Origin: UBA11540 sp003445125
GTDB taxonomy: Bacteria > Bacillota > Clostridia > Oscillospirales > Ruminococcaceae
NCBI GenBank assembly: GCA_937899435.1
Contig: CALBQG010000060.1
Location: 1-23,155, forward strand
DNA length: 23,155 bases
Reading direction: 5' to 3'
The position numbers and the translations under genes were made by a program. This document shows, piece by piece, positions 16,731 through 23,155 of this stretch (its first letter is position 1; the number at the start of each line of letters is the position of its first letter). Below the pieces are notes generated by a model that did not search any database, was not told the DNA's origin, and saw only the letters and a program-made list of their open reading frames with translations.

Positions 16731-17229
16731 CGCTCTCTCCTATTCCGTCAATGAACGAATCGATCAGCTTGCGGTGATCGTCCGCATTGATCTCACGCGA
16801 AAGCAATTTTTCCGTCAATTCGGTGGACACATCGACAATCTGCGTCTTCATGCTGTCCTCGGCTTTTTTCAGCTCCAGCTCTGCCTGCGTCTGTGCCTGA
16901 CGGACGATACTGTCCGCTCTTTCGTGCGCCGAAGCGACAATCGCCTCGCTGCGGTGATCCGCCGCGGCAGTCGCCTCTTTCATCACCCGTTCGGCTTCGT
17001 CCTTCGCGGTACGCAGCTTCTCGGCGTAGGCGTCACGGTCATGCTCCGCCTGCTCCTGCGCCTGTTTTGCGGCGTCGTACTGCTGCTGCAGGTTTGCCTG
17101 ACGCTGTGCCAGCACTTTTTTGACCGGCTGATACAGGAATTTTTTCAGAATCAGCGTGATGAGCAGAAGATTGCACAGAGAGATCAGAATGTCCCAGAGA
17201 TTGACGCTGATGACTTCAAGATTTCCCAT
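16714..17229 (-). CDS. atpF: F-type ATP synthase b subunit
   Basis: The b subunit forms the peripheral stalk of the membrane-bound F0 sector. The 171 residues have a single N-terminal membrane helix (about 9-32, LWDILISLCNLLLITLILKKFLY), followed by the conserved P-V-x-K-V-L-x-x-R and a long Ala/Glu/Gln-rich coiled coil (about 40-150) that binds delta. There is only one b gene, so a homodimer is expected. The ATG at 17229 sits 12 nt after the atpE stop. Its stop lies within atpH (17-nt overlap). Confidence 0.96.
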   Translation of the reverse strand: MGNLEVISVNLWDILISLCNLLLITLILKKFLYQPVKKVLAQRQANLQQQYDAAKQAQEQAEHDRDAYAEKLRTAKDEAERVMKEATAAADHRSEAIVASAHERADSIVRQAQTQAELELKKAEDSMKTQIVDVSTELTEKLLSREINADDHRKLIDSFIDGIGESDGTEQ

Positions 17230-17241
17230 AGCTTCACCTAC

Positions 17242-17526
17242 TTATTTGATGGCGTTGAGCAAAATGTCCACAAAGCGTCCCGGCGCCAGAAAGATCAGCA
17301 GAATGGCGATAACCAGCGCGTACAGACCCGTCGTCTCCGCGATGGCACAGCCCATCAGCATGGTGCTTGTGACGTCGCCTTTGCTTTCCGGCTGTCTTCC
17401 GATGGCTTCGCAGGCTTTCGCAACCGCGTTGCCTTCACCGATACCCGGTCCGATACCGGCGATCATCGCCGCGCCCGCACCCAGTGCGCATCCGCCCAAA
17501 ATAATACCGATTGCAAGTTCTAACAT
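17242..17526 (-). CDS. atpE: F-type ATP synthase c subunit, Na+-type with two carboxylates
   Basis: The c subunit forms the rotor ring that carries the coupling ion. The 94 residues make two membrane helices joined by the polar loop RQPE (44-47). The ion-site Glu is E64 in AETTGLY. Positions equivalent to the Na+ ligands of Ilyobacter tartaricus (Q32, V63, E65, S66, T67, Y70) read E31, I62, E64, T65, T66 and Y69. The helix-1 Gln is therefore replaced by a second Glu, as described for the Fusobacterium nucleatum rotor. Na+ coupling is inferred. The ATG overlaps the end of atpB by 7 nt, with GGAGG 8 nt upstream. A C-terminal extension of about six residues follows the usual end. Confidence 0.97.
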   Translation of the reverse strand: MLELAIGIILGGCALGAGAAMIAGIGPGIGEGNAVAKACEAIGRQPESKGDVTSTMLMGCAIAETTGLYALVIAILLIFLAPGRFVDILLNAIK

Positions 17527-18410
17527 TGTTCTTTCCTCCGTTTTTGTTTTCTTTTGGCATAGTCTTCCGCCGGAAATGCTCCGGCAATATACATCATGGT
17601 CAGCATTGCAAAGATCAGTGCTTGCAAGCATCCGCTGAACAGATCAAAATACAGCGACAGCACCGCCGGAATTCCGATTCTCAGGATCGGAATCTCCGAA
17701 AGTCCGCCTGGAAGCCACCCGAGCAGGGTGTTGGACAGTCCTGTCAGTCCCGCTGCCACGAGCACCGAAATGACCGTACCCGAAAGGATGTTGCCGTAAT
17801 GACGAAACGCCATCGACACCGGGGTTGCCACCTCGCTGATGACGTTCAGCGGCGTCAGAAACGCCACCGGTTCGGCAAAGCTCTTCAGGTAGTGCAGCGG
17901 TCCGCACTTGAATTTATAATAGGTAATCAGCACGAACACCAAAATCGCCCAGCCCGCCGCGACATTCAGATCCGAAGTCGGCGGATAAAGTCCGAGCAGC
18001 GTCAACAAGCTGGAGCTGGCGGACAAAAGCATGATTCCCGCCACAAACGGCGCATATCCCGCAAAGAAGTTCCCCATATCCGCATGAACCAACGACTCGG
18101 TCTTTTCCACGATCCATTCCGCCACGTGCTGACGGACGGTGTCGGGCTTTTCCTTGATTCCGTGCGTCAGGTACAGGCACAGAAACACCGAGGACACAAT
18201 CAGAAGCCAGGAGTTGATCTGCGTTTCGCTGATAATCATCGGCTGCAAAGGCATCGGGATTTCCCAATAGATCTGCGCACCCGAAACGCTGATGCCATCC
18301 GCGGGCGTGTGTGTCAGCACACGAAGGGTGATTCCCGCCAGAAGCGGCAGCACCATGCCGAGTATCAGCAGCACATCCACCACCGCAAAACGGCGGTTTC
18401 TTTTTTCCAT
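17520..18410 (-). CDS. atpB: F-type ATP synthase a subunit
   Basis: This is the stator membrane subunit that forms the ion half-channels next to the c ring. The 296 residues carry an N-terminal membrane helix (about 8-30), a roughly 30-residue exposed loop, then further membrane segments. The essential Arg is R203 in SMAFRHYGNILSGTVI, equivalent to aArg210 of E. coli. The C-terminal helices (LYFDLFSGCLQALIFAMLTMMYIAGA) match the conserved Q-A-x-I-F end. The ATG at 18410 directly abuts the TAG of the upstream gene, with GGGAGG about 9 nt upstream. A basic tail (KRKQKRRKEQ) ends the protein. Confidence 0.96.
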   Translation of the reverse strand: MEKRNRRFAVVDVLLILGMVLPLLAGITLRVLTHTPADGISVSGAQIYWEIPMPLQPMIISETQINSWLLIVSSVFLCLYLTHGIKEKPDTVRQHVAEWIVEKTESLVHADMGNFFAGYAPFVAGIMLLSASSSLLTLLGLYPPTSDLNVAAGWAILVFVLITYYKFKCGPLHYLKSFAEPVAFLTPLNVISEVATPVSMAFRHYGNILSGTVISVLVAAGLTGLSNTLLGWLPGGLSEIPILRIGIPAVLSLYFDLFSGCLQALIFAMLTMMYIAGAFPAEDYAKRKQKRRKEQC

Positions 18411-18800
18411 CTACTTTTCACCTCCCAGTTTGAACAGCGGTCGGAACGCCACTGCCACGCGCGGGAAAAACAGCGGAACCAGCGCTGCCACCGTGGAGAA
18501 ACACGGCAGTGCCACGCCGAGCGCCGCCACCGCAATCAGAAGCAGCATCCGCAGCATCTGCGACAGGCGCACCGCATTGCGCAGGCGCTTTTCTTCATAG
18601 CCCATGACGTTCTGCACCGTGATTCCCATCAGCAGAAAATTGATCACCGCCGCCGCGCCGCCCAAAAGATTTCCCCACAGCACGGAAAGGTTCCACGCGC
18701 CGAAAATCGCAAACACGCCCTGCATCACAAGGCTCATGGCGACCGTCAGCGCCAGAATATACAAGGTTTCACGTTTGACCGTCGGGTCCAGTTTTTTCAT
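18411..18800 (-). CDS. AtpI-like small membrane protein (ATP synthase I family)
   Basis: The 129-residue protein has four predicted membrane helices (about 13-33, 40-60, 78-98, 100-118). It is the first gene of the atp operon, where atpI (F0 assembly / ion-uptake helper) normally sits. Sequence conservation in this family is low, so the call rests on length, topology and position. The ATG at 18800 follows AAAGGAG at about 8 nt; the frame extends further upstream but has no ribosome binding site there and would run through the promoter. Its TAG is immediately followed by the atpB ATG. Confidence 0.82.
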   Translation of the reverse strand: MKKLDPTVKRETLYILALTVAMSLVMQGVFAIFGAWNLSVLWGNLLGGAAAVINFLLMGITVQNVMGYEEKRLRNAVRLSQMLRMLLLIAVAALGVALPCFSTVAALVPLFFPRVAVAFRPLFKLGGEK

Positions 18801-18858
18801 GACACCGCTCCTTTTTGTCCCGTTTTCCGAAAAAATCATTTTTTCGGTTTCCTTGATT

Positions 18859-18887
18859 ATTTTACCACGATTTTCATTTTGATTCAA
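18859..18887 (-). promoter_or_regulatory. Sigma-A promoter of the atp operon
   Basis: On the minus strand there is TTGAAT (18887-18882), a 17-bp spacer and TAAAAT (18864-18859). It lies about 60 nt before the first gene and just downstream of the terminator of the mreB-alr operon. Confidence 0.7.
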
Positions 18888-18933
18888 TAGACATTGTGTG
18901 CTTTCTGTCCGATTTTTTTTCGCCGAAAAACGA

Positions 18934-18971
18934 CCCACCCGGCGGCGGTCATCAGACCGCCGCCGGGTGGG
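18934..18971 (-). terminator. Terminator of the mreB-alr operon
   Basis: A 17-bp GC-rich perfect stem (18934-18950 with 18955-18971, ATCA loop in plus orientation) begins 5 nt after the last stop codon. On the minus strand TCGTTTTTCGG follows, then a run of A, so the U-run is moderate. Confidence 0.88.
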
Positions 18972-18975
18972 ATGT

Positions 18976-19791
18976 TCATTCTTTTGTTTCGGTAACGTAC
19001 AACGGAAATTCCTCCGTTTGTTTTAATGAAGAAATCGGACGGTTGATCGCTTCGGAAAGCAGGGTTTCCAGATTCTCACTCGCAGCATCATCGGCGGTCA
19101 CATGAAACGCCGTCCATGCGGTTTTTCCGTCTTTGATCGTCAGATTCACGCGCGTCACGTCGTATTCCTCCGGTAGCGCCGCAAACACCGCTTTCAGCGT
19201 GCGGCTCAATGCGGCAACCGACGGTTCACCTTCGCAGGTCACGTGCAGCGCAAGCGGCACGGTCGGGCGCGTATCCTCCGGCATATCCACCGAAAATTCC
19301 CCGCTCTCGCGCGCTTCTCTGAAATCCGCCACGCTCACCTGCACCGTCCCGTTTCCGATGACGTCCGTCAGCGTTTCCTTCACTTTTTCCGACCAGGCGT
19401 TTTCCATGCGCTCCACCGTGTTTTGCAGGTCGGTCACACTGTCTGCGTAATAGTCACGACACTCGCCGTTTTTATAATATACCAAAAAATGGGTATCGAT
19501 GCTCCCCGCAAGGGTGACTTCCGCGTAAAATTCGCCGGAGTCCCTGCCGTAGTGCACCGACGACACCGTCATCTGCGGAAAATTCACCCGCACATACGCG
19601 CCGATCGCACCCGACGCCTTCATGCGGGTGATCGGATTGCCGAACATGGCGCTGATCCCCCAGAAAACGGCGCACACTGCCGCGGCAATCAGCACGATTC
19701 CCCCGACTTTTTTCCATTTTTCACGCGTTTTCCGCCGCTTTTTGGTTTCCTTTTCTTCCTCTGTGGGAAAAGGATTGCGATGTTTTGCCAT
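18976..19791 (-). CDS. Single-pass membrane protein, YfjL-like family (hypothetical)
   Basis: The protein has 271 residues. The N-terminus is strongly charged (KETKKRRKTREKWKK, about 14-28), followed by one membrane segment (about 30-50, GGIVLIAAAVCAVFWGISAMF). The region starting NPITRMKASGAIGAYVRVNF and a Y-x-D-S-V-T segment resemble YfjL-type uncharacterised Firmicutes proteins, in which a small alpha/beta domain is repeated outside the membrane; this match is from memory and weak. No catalytic motif is seen. The ATG at 19791 has GGAGG about 6 nt upstream, 12 nt after the alr stop. It is the last gene of the mreB-alr operon, which hints at an envelope-related role but does not prove one. 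Confidence 0.7.
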   Translation of the reverse strand: MAKHRNPFPTEEEKETKKRRKTREKWKKVGGIVLIAAAVCAVFWGISAMFGNPITRMKASGAIGAYVRVNFPQMTVSSVHYGRDSGEFYAEVTLAGSIDTHFLVYYKNGECRDYYADSVTDLQNTVERMENAWSEKVKETLTDVIGNGTVQVSVADFREARESGEFSVDMPEDTRPTVPLALHVTCEGEPSVAALSRTLKAVFAALPEEYDVTRVNLTIKDGKTAWTAFHVTADDAASENLETLLSEAINRPISSLKQTEEFPLYVTETKE

Positions 19792-19803
19792 GGCTTCCTC
19801 CGT

Positions 19804-21000
19804 TTACGACATTGAAATGGGATTTTGGTAGTAGCAGTCCACCACCGCCGTGATTTTTCCGTTTTTCACATACACCCGCGGCACGCGTTTGCCGATCAGG
19901 CAAATCAGCTCGTAATTAACCGTCGCGTCCAAATCCGCCAGTTCGTCCACCGAAAGCACCGCGCCGTGATCCTCGCCGAACAGCGTCACCACCGTGTCGG
20001 TCGTCACACCCTCGATGTCGGTCACGTCGATCATCAGCTGATCCATGCACACGCGTCCGAGAATCGGCGCGCGTTTGCCCATCACCAGCACCACGCCTTT
20101 ATTGGACAGACTGCGCGGATAACCGTCGGCATAGCCGATCGGCACCGTCGCCACCGTGGTGTCGCGCGTCAGGGTGCAGGTTCTGCCGTAGCTGACGGCG
20201 CTGCCCTTCGGATGCCGCCGAATCTGCGACACCGTGGATTTCAGCTCCATCACGGGCTTGAGATCCCACGCCTTAAAATCCGAAGAGGGGTCCAGTCCGT
20301 ACAGCACAATGCCCGCCCGCACGGCGCTGCCCGCCATTTCCGGGTGGTTGAGAATCGCCGCACTGTTGCAGCAATGAACGGTTTCAAACGAAATATGCGC
20401 TTCTTCCAGCGCCCGGACGGTGCGCGAAAATGCGTCGAACTGCCGCTCGGTATACGCTTCGTCGTCCGCGTCCAGGGCGTCGGCAACGGCAAAATGCGTG
20501 AAAATTCCCGAACAGTGCAGGTGCGGCAGCGCCACGCAGTCCTTCATCTCCCGCAGCGCGCCGTCGAAATCACCCAGCGCGTCAAACCCGATCCGCCCCA
20601 TGCCGCTGTCCACCTTGATATGGCAATCGACGGTCACATTCTGCTTCTGCGCCGCTTCGGAAAGGGCTCTGGCGTACTCGGTCGAAAACACCGTCTGCGA
20701 AATGCGGTTATTTGCCAGCATTCCCGCATATTTTGCGGGCGTGACCCCCAAAATCAGGATCGGCAGGCGCGTGCCGCCGGCGCGGATATGCAGCGCTTCC
20801 TCGATATTCGACACCGCAAACGCGTCCGCACCGAGCTTTTCCAGCTCATCCGTGATCACCTGATCGCCGTGTCCGTAGGCGTCCGCCTTCACCACCGCAA
20901 AAATTTTCGTCTGCGGCGGCACCGTTTGGCGCACCAGTTCAAAGTTATGCCTGAGGCAATCCAGATCGATCTGCGCCCAGGTTCTTTTCAAAAACTCCAC
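19804..21000 (-). CDS. alr: Alanine racemase (PLP-dependent)
   Basis: Alr interconverts L- and D-alanine in the cytosol, supplying D-Ala for peptidoglycan. The 398-residue protein has the normal length. The N-terminal TIM barrel carries the PLP lysine, Lys38, in AVVKADAYGHG. HIKVDSGMGRIGF and AGIVLYGLDPS match conserved barrel segments. The second catalytic residue, the Tyr of SYGRT, lies in the C-terminal beta domain, followed by VATVPIGYADGYPR and GRVCMDQLMIDVT, strong family signatures. The start is GTG at 21000, with AAAGGAG 7 nt upstream, and the gene begins 18 nt after mreB. The product is needed at the same place MreB organises: side-wall synthesis. Confidence 0.98.
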   Translation of the reverse strand: MEFLKRTWAQIDLDCLRHNFELVRQTVPPQTKIFAVVKADAYGHGDQVITDELEKLGADAFAVSNIEEALHIRAGGTRLPILILGVTPAKYAGMLANNRISQTVFSTEYARALSEAAQKQNVTVDCHIKVDSGMGRIGFDALGDFDGALREMKDCVALPHLHCSGIFTHFAVADALDADDEAYTERQFDAFSRTVRALEEAHISFETVHCCNSAAILNHPEMAGSAVRAGIVLYGLDPSSDFKAWDLKPVMELKSTVSQIRRHPKGSAVSYGRTCTLTRDTTVATVPIGYADGYPRSLSNKGVVLVMGKRAPILGRVCMDQLMIDVTDIEGVTTDTVVTLFGEDHGAVLSVDELADLDATVNYELICLIGKRVPRVYVKNGKITAVVDCYYQNPISMS

Positions 21001-21018
21001 AAGCCTGCTCCTTTGGTT

Positions 21019-22032
21019 TTATCGTTTGGCAAGCGGGTTATAAAAGCCCTCTTTCAGCTCGGAAGCATATTTCAGGCACTTCTGCGTGCCGATGGCAACA
21101 CATTCCACCGGATCGTCCGCCACGCGGCATTTCAGTCCCGTGCGTTCCGAAATCAGCTTATCCAGTCCGCTCAGCAGCGAGCCGCCGCCCGTCAGATAAA
21201 TGCCGTTTTTAATGATATCTCCCGTCAGCTCCGGCGGCGTGACATCCAGCACGCTGACGACTGCCGTGATGATCACCTCAACCAATTCCTTGAGCGCGTC
21301 GTAAATTTCGCCCGAAGTGACCGTGATCTTCTGCGGGAAGCCCGTATACAGGTTTCTTCCCTTGATCTCCATGGTTTTTTCCTCAGTCGGCGGATAGGCG
21401 CTGCCGATGTTTTTCTTCACCTGCTCGCCCGTTTTTTCGCCGATCAGCACGTTATGGTTATTTTTCACCGCGCGCACGATGGCTTCGTCAAACTTGTTTC
21501 CCGCCATTTTCACCGACGTTTTCGTCACGATTCCGCCCAGCGAGATCACCGCGATATCCGTCGTACCGCCGCCGATATCCACGATCATATTGCCCTCCGG
21601 CGCCAGCACGTTGATTCCCGCACCGATCGCCGCCGCCAGCGGCTCTTCGATCAGAAAAATCTTGCGCGCGCCTGCCATGATTGCGGCATCCACCACTGCC
21701 ATGGACTCCACGTCGGTGGTTCCCGACGGGATGCAGAACACGATGCGCGGCTTGAAAATGCGGTTGGAGCAGACCTGCCGCACATAGTGCTTGATCATTT
21801 CCTCCGTCATCACATAGTCGGAAATCACACCGTCCTCCAGCGGACGCACCGCACGGATGCGGTCGGGCGTTCTTCCGAGCATTTTATAGGCTTCGCTTCC
21901 CACGGCAATCACCTTGCCGCTCTGTGTATCCACGGCGATGACCGACGGTTCCGTCAGCACCACGCCTTTCTCGCGGGTATAGATCAACACGCTGGTGGTT
22001 CCCAGGTCGATACCGATATCCATAAGTGCCAT
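21019..22032 (-). CDS. mreB: Rod shape-determining protein MreB/Mbl family
   Basis: MreB is a bacterial actin that polymerises on the inner face of the membrane and guides side-wall peptidoglycan synthesis. The 337-residue length matches the family. The phosphate-1 loop is DIGIDLGTTSVLIY (about 5-18). The phosphate-2 loop is IVDIGGGTTDIAVISLGGIV. The adenosine site is GIYLTGGGSLLSG. CIPSGTTDVE and FLIEEPLAAAIGAGI are MreB hallmarks. I cannot tell MreB from Mbl or MreBH. The ATG at 22032 has AGGTGG 6 nt upstream; an ATG three codons later is the alternative. No mreC or mreD follows; instead alr and a YfjL-like gene do. Confidence 0.97.
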   Translation of the reverse strand: MALMDIGIDLGTTSVLIYTREKGVVLTEPSVIAVDTQSGKVIAVGSEAYKMLGRTPDRIRAVRPLEDGVISDYVMTEEMIKHYVRQVCSNRIFKPRIVFCIPSGTTDVESMAVVDAAIMAGARKIFLIEEPLAAAIGAGINVLAPEGNMIVDIGGGTTDIAVISLGGIVTKTSVKMAGNKFDEAIVRAVKNNHNVLIGEKTGEQVKKNIGSAYPPTEEKTMEIKGRNLYTGFPQKITVTSGEIYDALKELVEVIITAVVSVLDVTPPELTGDIIKNGIYLTGGGSLLSGLDKLISERTGLKCRVADDPVECVAIGTQKCLKYASELKEGFYNPLAKR

Positions 22033-22079
22033 ATGTTTCCACCTATCCTTACTTTCCAGAAAAGTTTACAAGTACTTTT

Positions 22080-22108
22080 ATTATAGCGTCTTTTCCCTCA
22101 AATTTCAA
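22080..22108 (-). promoter_or_regulatory. Sigma-A promoter of the mreB-alr operon
   Basis: On the minus strand there is TTGAAA (22108-22103), a 17-bp spacer and a perfect TATAAT (22085-22080), about 48 nt before the mreB start. Confidence 0.8.
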
Positions 22109-22225
22109 CCGTTTCTTGAAAAAACGGTGATCGAAAAAAACCGCACCGATCTTTCGTTTCCGGAGTGCGGACTTTCGGCTTTAAAAGTTTGGCGTGTTTA
22201 CTTTCCTTTCAGGTTTTCAGAATCC

Positions 22226-22306
22226 CAACACCCCTCAGTCGCCTGCGGCGACAGCTCCCCTCTTTGAAAGAGGGCAGCCTATTGGTGTCTGACTGCGGTG
22301 CGAAAG
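22226..22306 (+). repeat. Dispersed two-hairpin repeat, full copy (B)
   Basis: Hairpin 1 is GTCGCC-TGC-GGCGAC (22238-22252). Hairpin 2 is CCCTCTTTGAAAGAGGG. The tail ends in GACTGCGGTGCG. The copy at 22922-23003 has the same layout, and that at 11366-11420 has the second half. No reading frame is conserved. Confidence 0.8.
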
Positions 22307-22381
22307 AGTGACTGCAGCGAAAATCTCTTGAATCAAAAAATGAAAAACCACCGAAGGCACAAAACCTCGGCTTACTGCTAA

Positions 22382-22470
22382 CTTTCAGTCCCGCGGGCTC
22401 CTTCCGTCACGCTTACGCGTGCCACCTTCCTCCCGGAGGAAGGCAACGATTGACGCACTGCGGTGCCGCA
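22382..22470 (+). repeat. 89-bp repeat, first copy (E1), two-hairpin type
   Basis: It matches 22754-22842 at 88 of 89 positions (a single C/G difference). It contains CACGC-TTAC-GCGTG, the near-palindrome CCTTCCTCC-C-GGAGGAAGG, and a tail with GCACTGCGGTGCC, the same order as in the copy at 22226-22306 but with different stem sequences. Confidence 0.88.
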
Positions 22471-22560
22471 AAAGACAAAAGTGCAAATTCTGGGTCTTGA
22501 AAACTTAAATTCTGCGTTTGTTTTTTCTGCGGCACAAAGAAAAAAATCAAGCACAAACAC

Positions 22561-22605
22561 AGGCTCCCTCCGGGAGGGAGCTGTCGCCGAAGGCGACTGA
22601 GGGAG
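22561..22605 (-). repeat. Inverted partial copy of the two-hairpin repeat (C)
   Basis: Read on the minus strand it gives CTCAGTCGCC-TTC-GGCGACAG, then CTCCCTCC-C-GGAGGGAG, i.e. hairpin 1 nearly as in the copy at 22226-22306 and hairpin 2 with a changed stem. The tail is absent. Confidence 0.7.
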
Positions 22606-22753
22606 AGTGCGAGACTTGCGTTTTTCTACTGTTTTCGGTTTTGGCAAAAGTACGCGACCGACAATTTCTCAAGCTTGAAGTTATCAAGGAAAACTTAAAA
22701 CGAAGAATCAAATCCGAAATCCACAGATGTGAAAAGTCTCGGCTTTCTGCCGT

Positions 22754-22842
22754 CTTTCAGTCCCGCGGGCTGCTTCCGTCACGCTTACGCGTGCCACCTT
22801 CCTCCCGGAGGAAGGCAACGATTGACGCACTGCGGTGCCGCA
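22754..22842 (+). repeat. 89-bp repeat, second copy (E2)
   Basis: A direct repeat of 22382-22470 with one mismatch, 372 bp downstream. The near identity points to recent duplication or an actively spreading element. Confidence 0.88.
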
Positions 22843-22921
22843 GAAGGAAAATGTGCGGATTTTTTTTTTGGGGGGGTTGAGCCTTGCATTTTTCTTTTCC
22901 TTTCGGCTTCCCTCCGAACCG

Positions 22922-23003
22922 CAACACCCCTCAGTTGCCTACGGCGACAGCTCCCCTCTTAAAAAGAGGGCAGTCTACTGTTGACCGGCTGCGGTGCGAA
23001 AAG
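22922..23003 (+). repeat. Dispersed two-hairpin repeat, full copy (D)
   Basis: Hairpin 1 is GTTGCC-TAC-GGCGAC, where the T introduces a G-T pair. Hairpin 2 is CCCTCTTAAAAAGAGGG. The tail is GGCTGCGGTGCG. It is aligned with the copy at 22226-22306 over about 80 bp in the same orientation. Apart from these repeats, I see no gene or RNA gene between the mreB promoter and 23029. Confidence 0.8.
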
Positions 23004-23029
23004 CGCTAGACAAATCACAAACGTGCAAA

Positions 23030-23062
23030 ATCGGCGCCCGACTTTTTAAGTCGGGCGCCGAT
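23030..23062 (-). terminator. Terminator of the gene entering from the right edge
   Basis: A perfect 15-bp stem (23030-23044 with 23048-23062) with a 3-nt loop lies 19 nt beyond a stop codon. On the minus strand TTTTGC follows. Confidence 0.85.
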
Positions 23063-23081
23063 GGGCATTCTCATGCAGTTT

Positions 23082-23155
23082 TTATTTGATTTCCTCGATT
23101 GTCAGATCGTCGATGATGATTGCCAGGTTCGGGCTTTCCGCTCCCGTACCGCCGA
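23082..23155 (-). CDS. C-terminal end of an unknown protein (partial)
   Basis: The last 23 codons and a TAA stop (23084-23082) of a gene that starts beyond the window are seen. The fragment reads GGTGAESPNLAI, then IIDDLTIEEIK. A strand ending in I-D-D-L-x-I is common at the end of carbohydrate-binding-type beta-sandwich domains of secreted proteins, but the fragment is too short for a call. The terminator 19 nt downstream supports a real gene end. Confidence 0.55.
   Translation of the reverse strand, partial: GGTGAESPNLAIIIDDLTIEEIK

Noticed and set aside
17511..18890. A 459-codon open frame opposite atpB and the atpI-like gene
   Set aside because: The product is a His/Gln/Arg-rich string typical of the antisense of membrane-protein genes, with no homology I recognise.
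19825..22086. A 753-codon open frame opposite alr and mreB
   Set aside because: It spans two well-supported genes on the other strand and its product has no domain structure.
22378..22962. Short open frames on both strands among the repeats
   Set aside because: They are made of the hairpin repeats themselves, so the peptides recur for that reason; no frame is conserved between copies and no convincing ribosome binding sites are present.
22226..23003. CRISPR array
   Set aside because: The repeats are 45-89 bp, in both orientations, irregularly spaced and of different classes; there are no uniform spacers and no cas genes.

Overview
The window reads as chromosomal DNA of a low-to-mid GC Gram-positive bacterium, most likely a Clostridia member such as a gut Oscillospirales/Ruminococcaceae relative. 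The reasons are the class I heat-shock operon hrcA-grpE-dnaK-dnaJ with a perfect CIRCE operator, sigma-A-type promoters, strong AGGAGG-like ribosome binding sites, an F-type ATP synthase operon with a Na+-type c subunit, and a secreted protein with InlB-type (Listeria-Bacteroides) repeats. The taxonomic placement is inference; there is no rRNA or other direct marker.

Left arm (1-3766, minus strand): a TetR-family regulator and a very large secreted surface protein form a two-gene operon. The reading frames overlap by four bases (ATGA). The surface protein has at least 1032 residues and runs off the left edge. A palindrome just downstream of the operon's -10 box is a likely TetR autoregulatory operator. 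Next (3849-8802, plus strand) comes the heat-shock operon, preceded by a perfect CIRCE and, about 94 bp upstream of it, a second degenerate CIRCE. It ends in a strong terminator.

Middle (8838-12234): a histidine-phosphatase gene on minus faces away from a two-gene plus-strand operon of nitrilase-fold proteins whose catalytic triads look degraded; the two divergent promoters sit back to back. These are followed by a small membrane-anchored protein with an Ada-like Cys/His zinc-type domain, and then a bidirectional terminator.

ATP synthase (12237-18887, minus strand): a compact operon atpI-like, B, E, F, H, A, G, D, C with many stop/start overlaps. The c subunit carries two membrane carboxylates plus the Na+ ligand pattern, and epsilon is short, lacking the C-terminal helical domain. 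Upstream of it (18934-22108, minus strand) lies an mreB - alr - YfjL-like operon combining cell-shape control and D-alanine supply.

Right arm (22109-23155): about 950 bp without genes, built largely of two-hairpin dispersed repeats (another partial copy is at 11.4 kb). It ends at the terminator and last 23 codons of another minus-strand gene. Most of the long open frames on the opposite strand of dnaK, dnaJ, atpA, atpB, alr/mreB and the surface protein are shadows.
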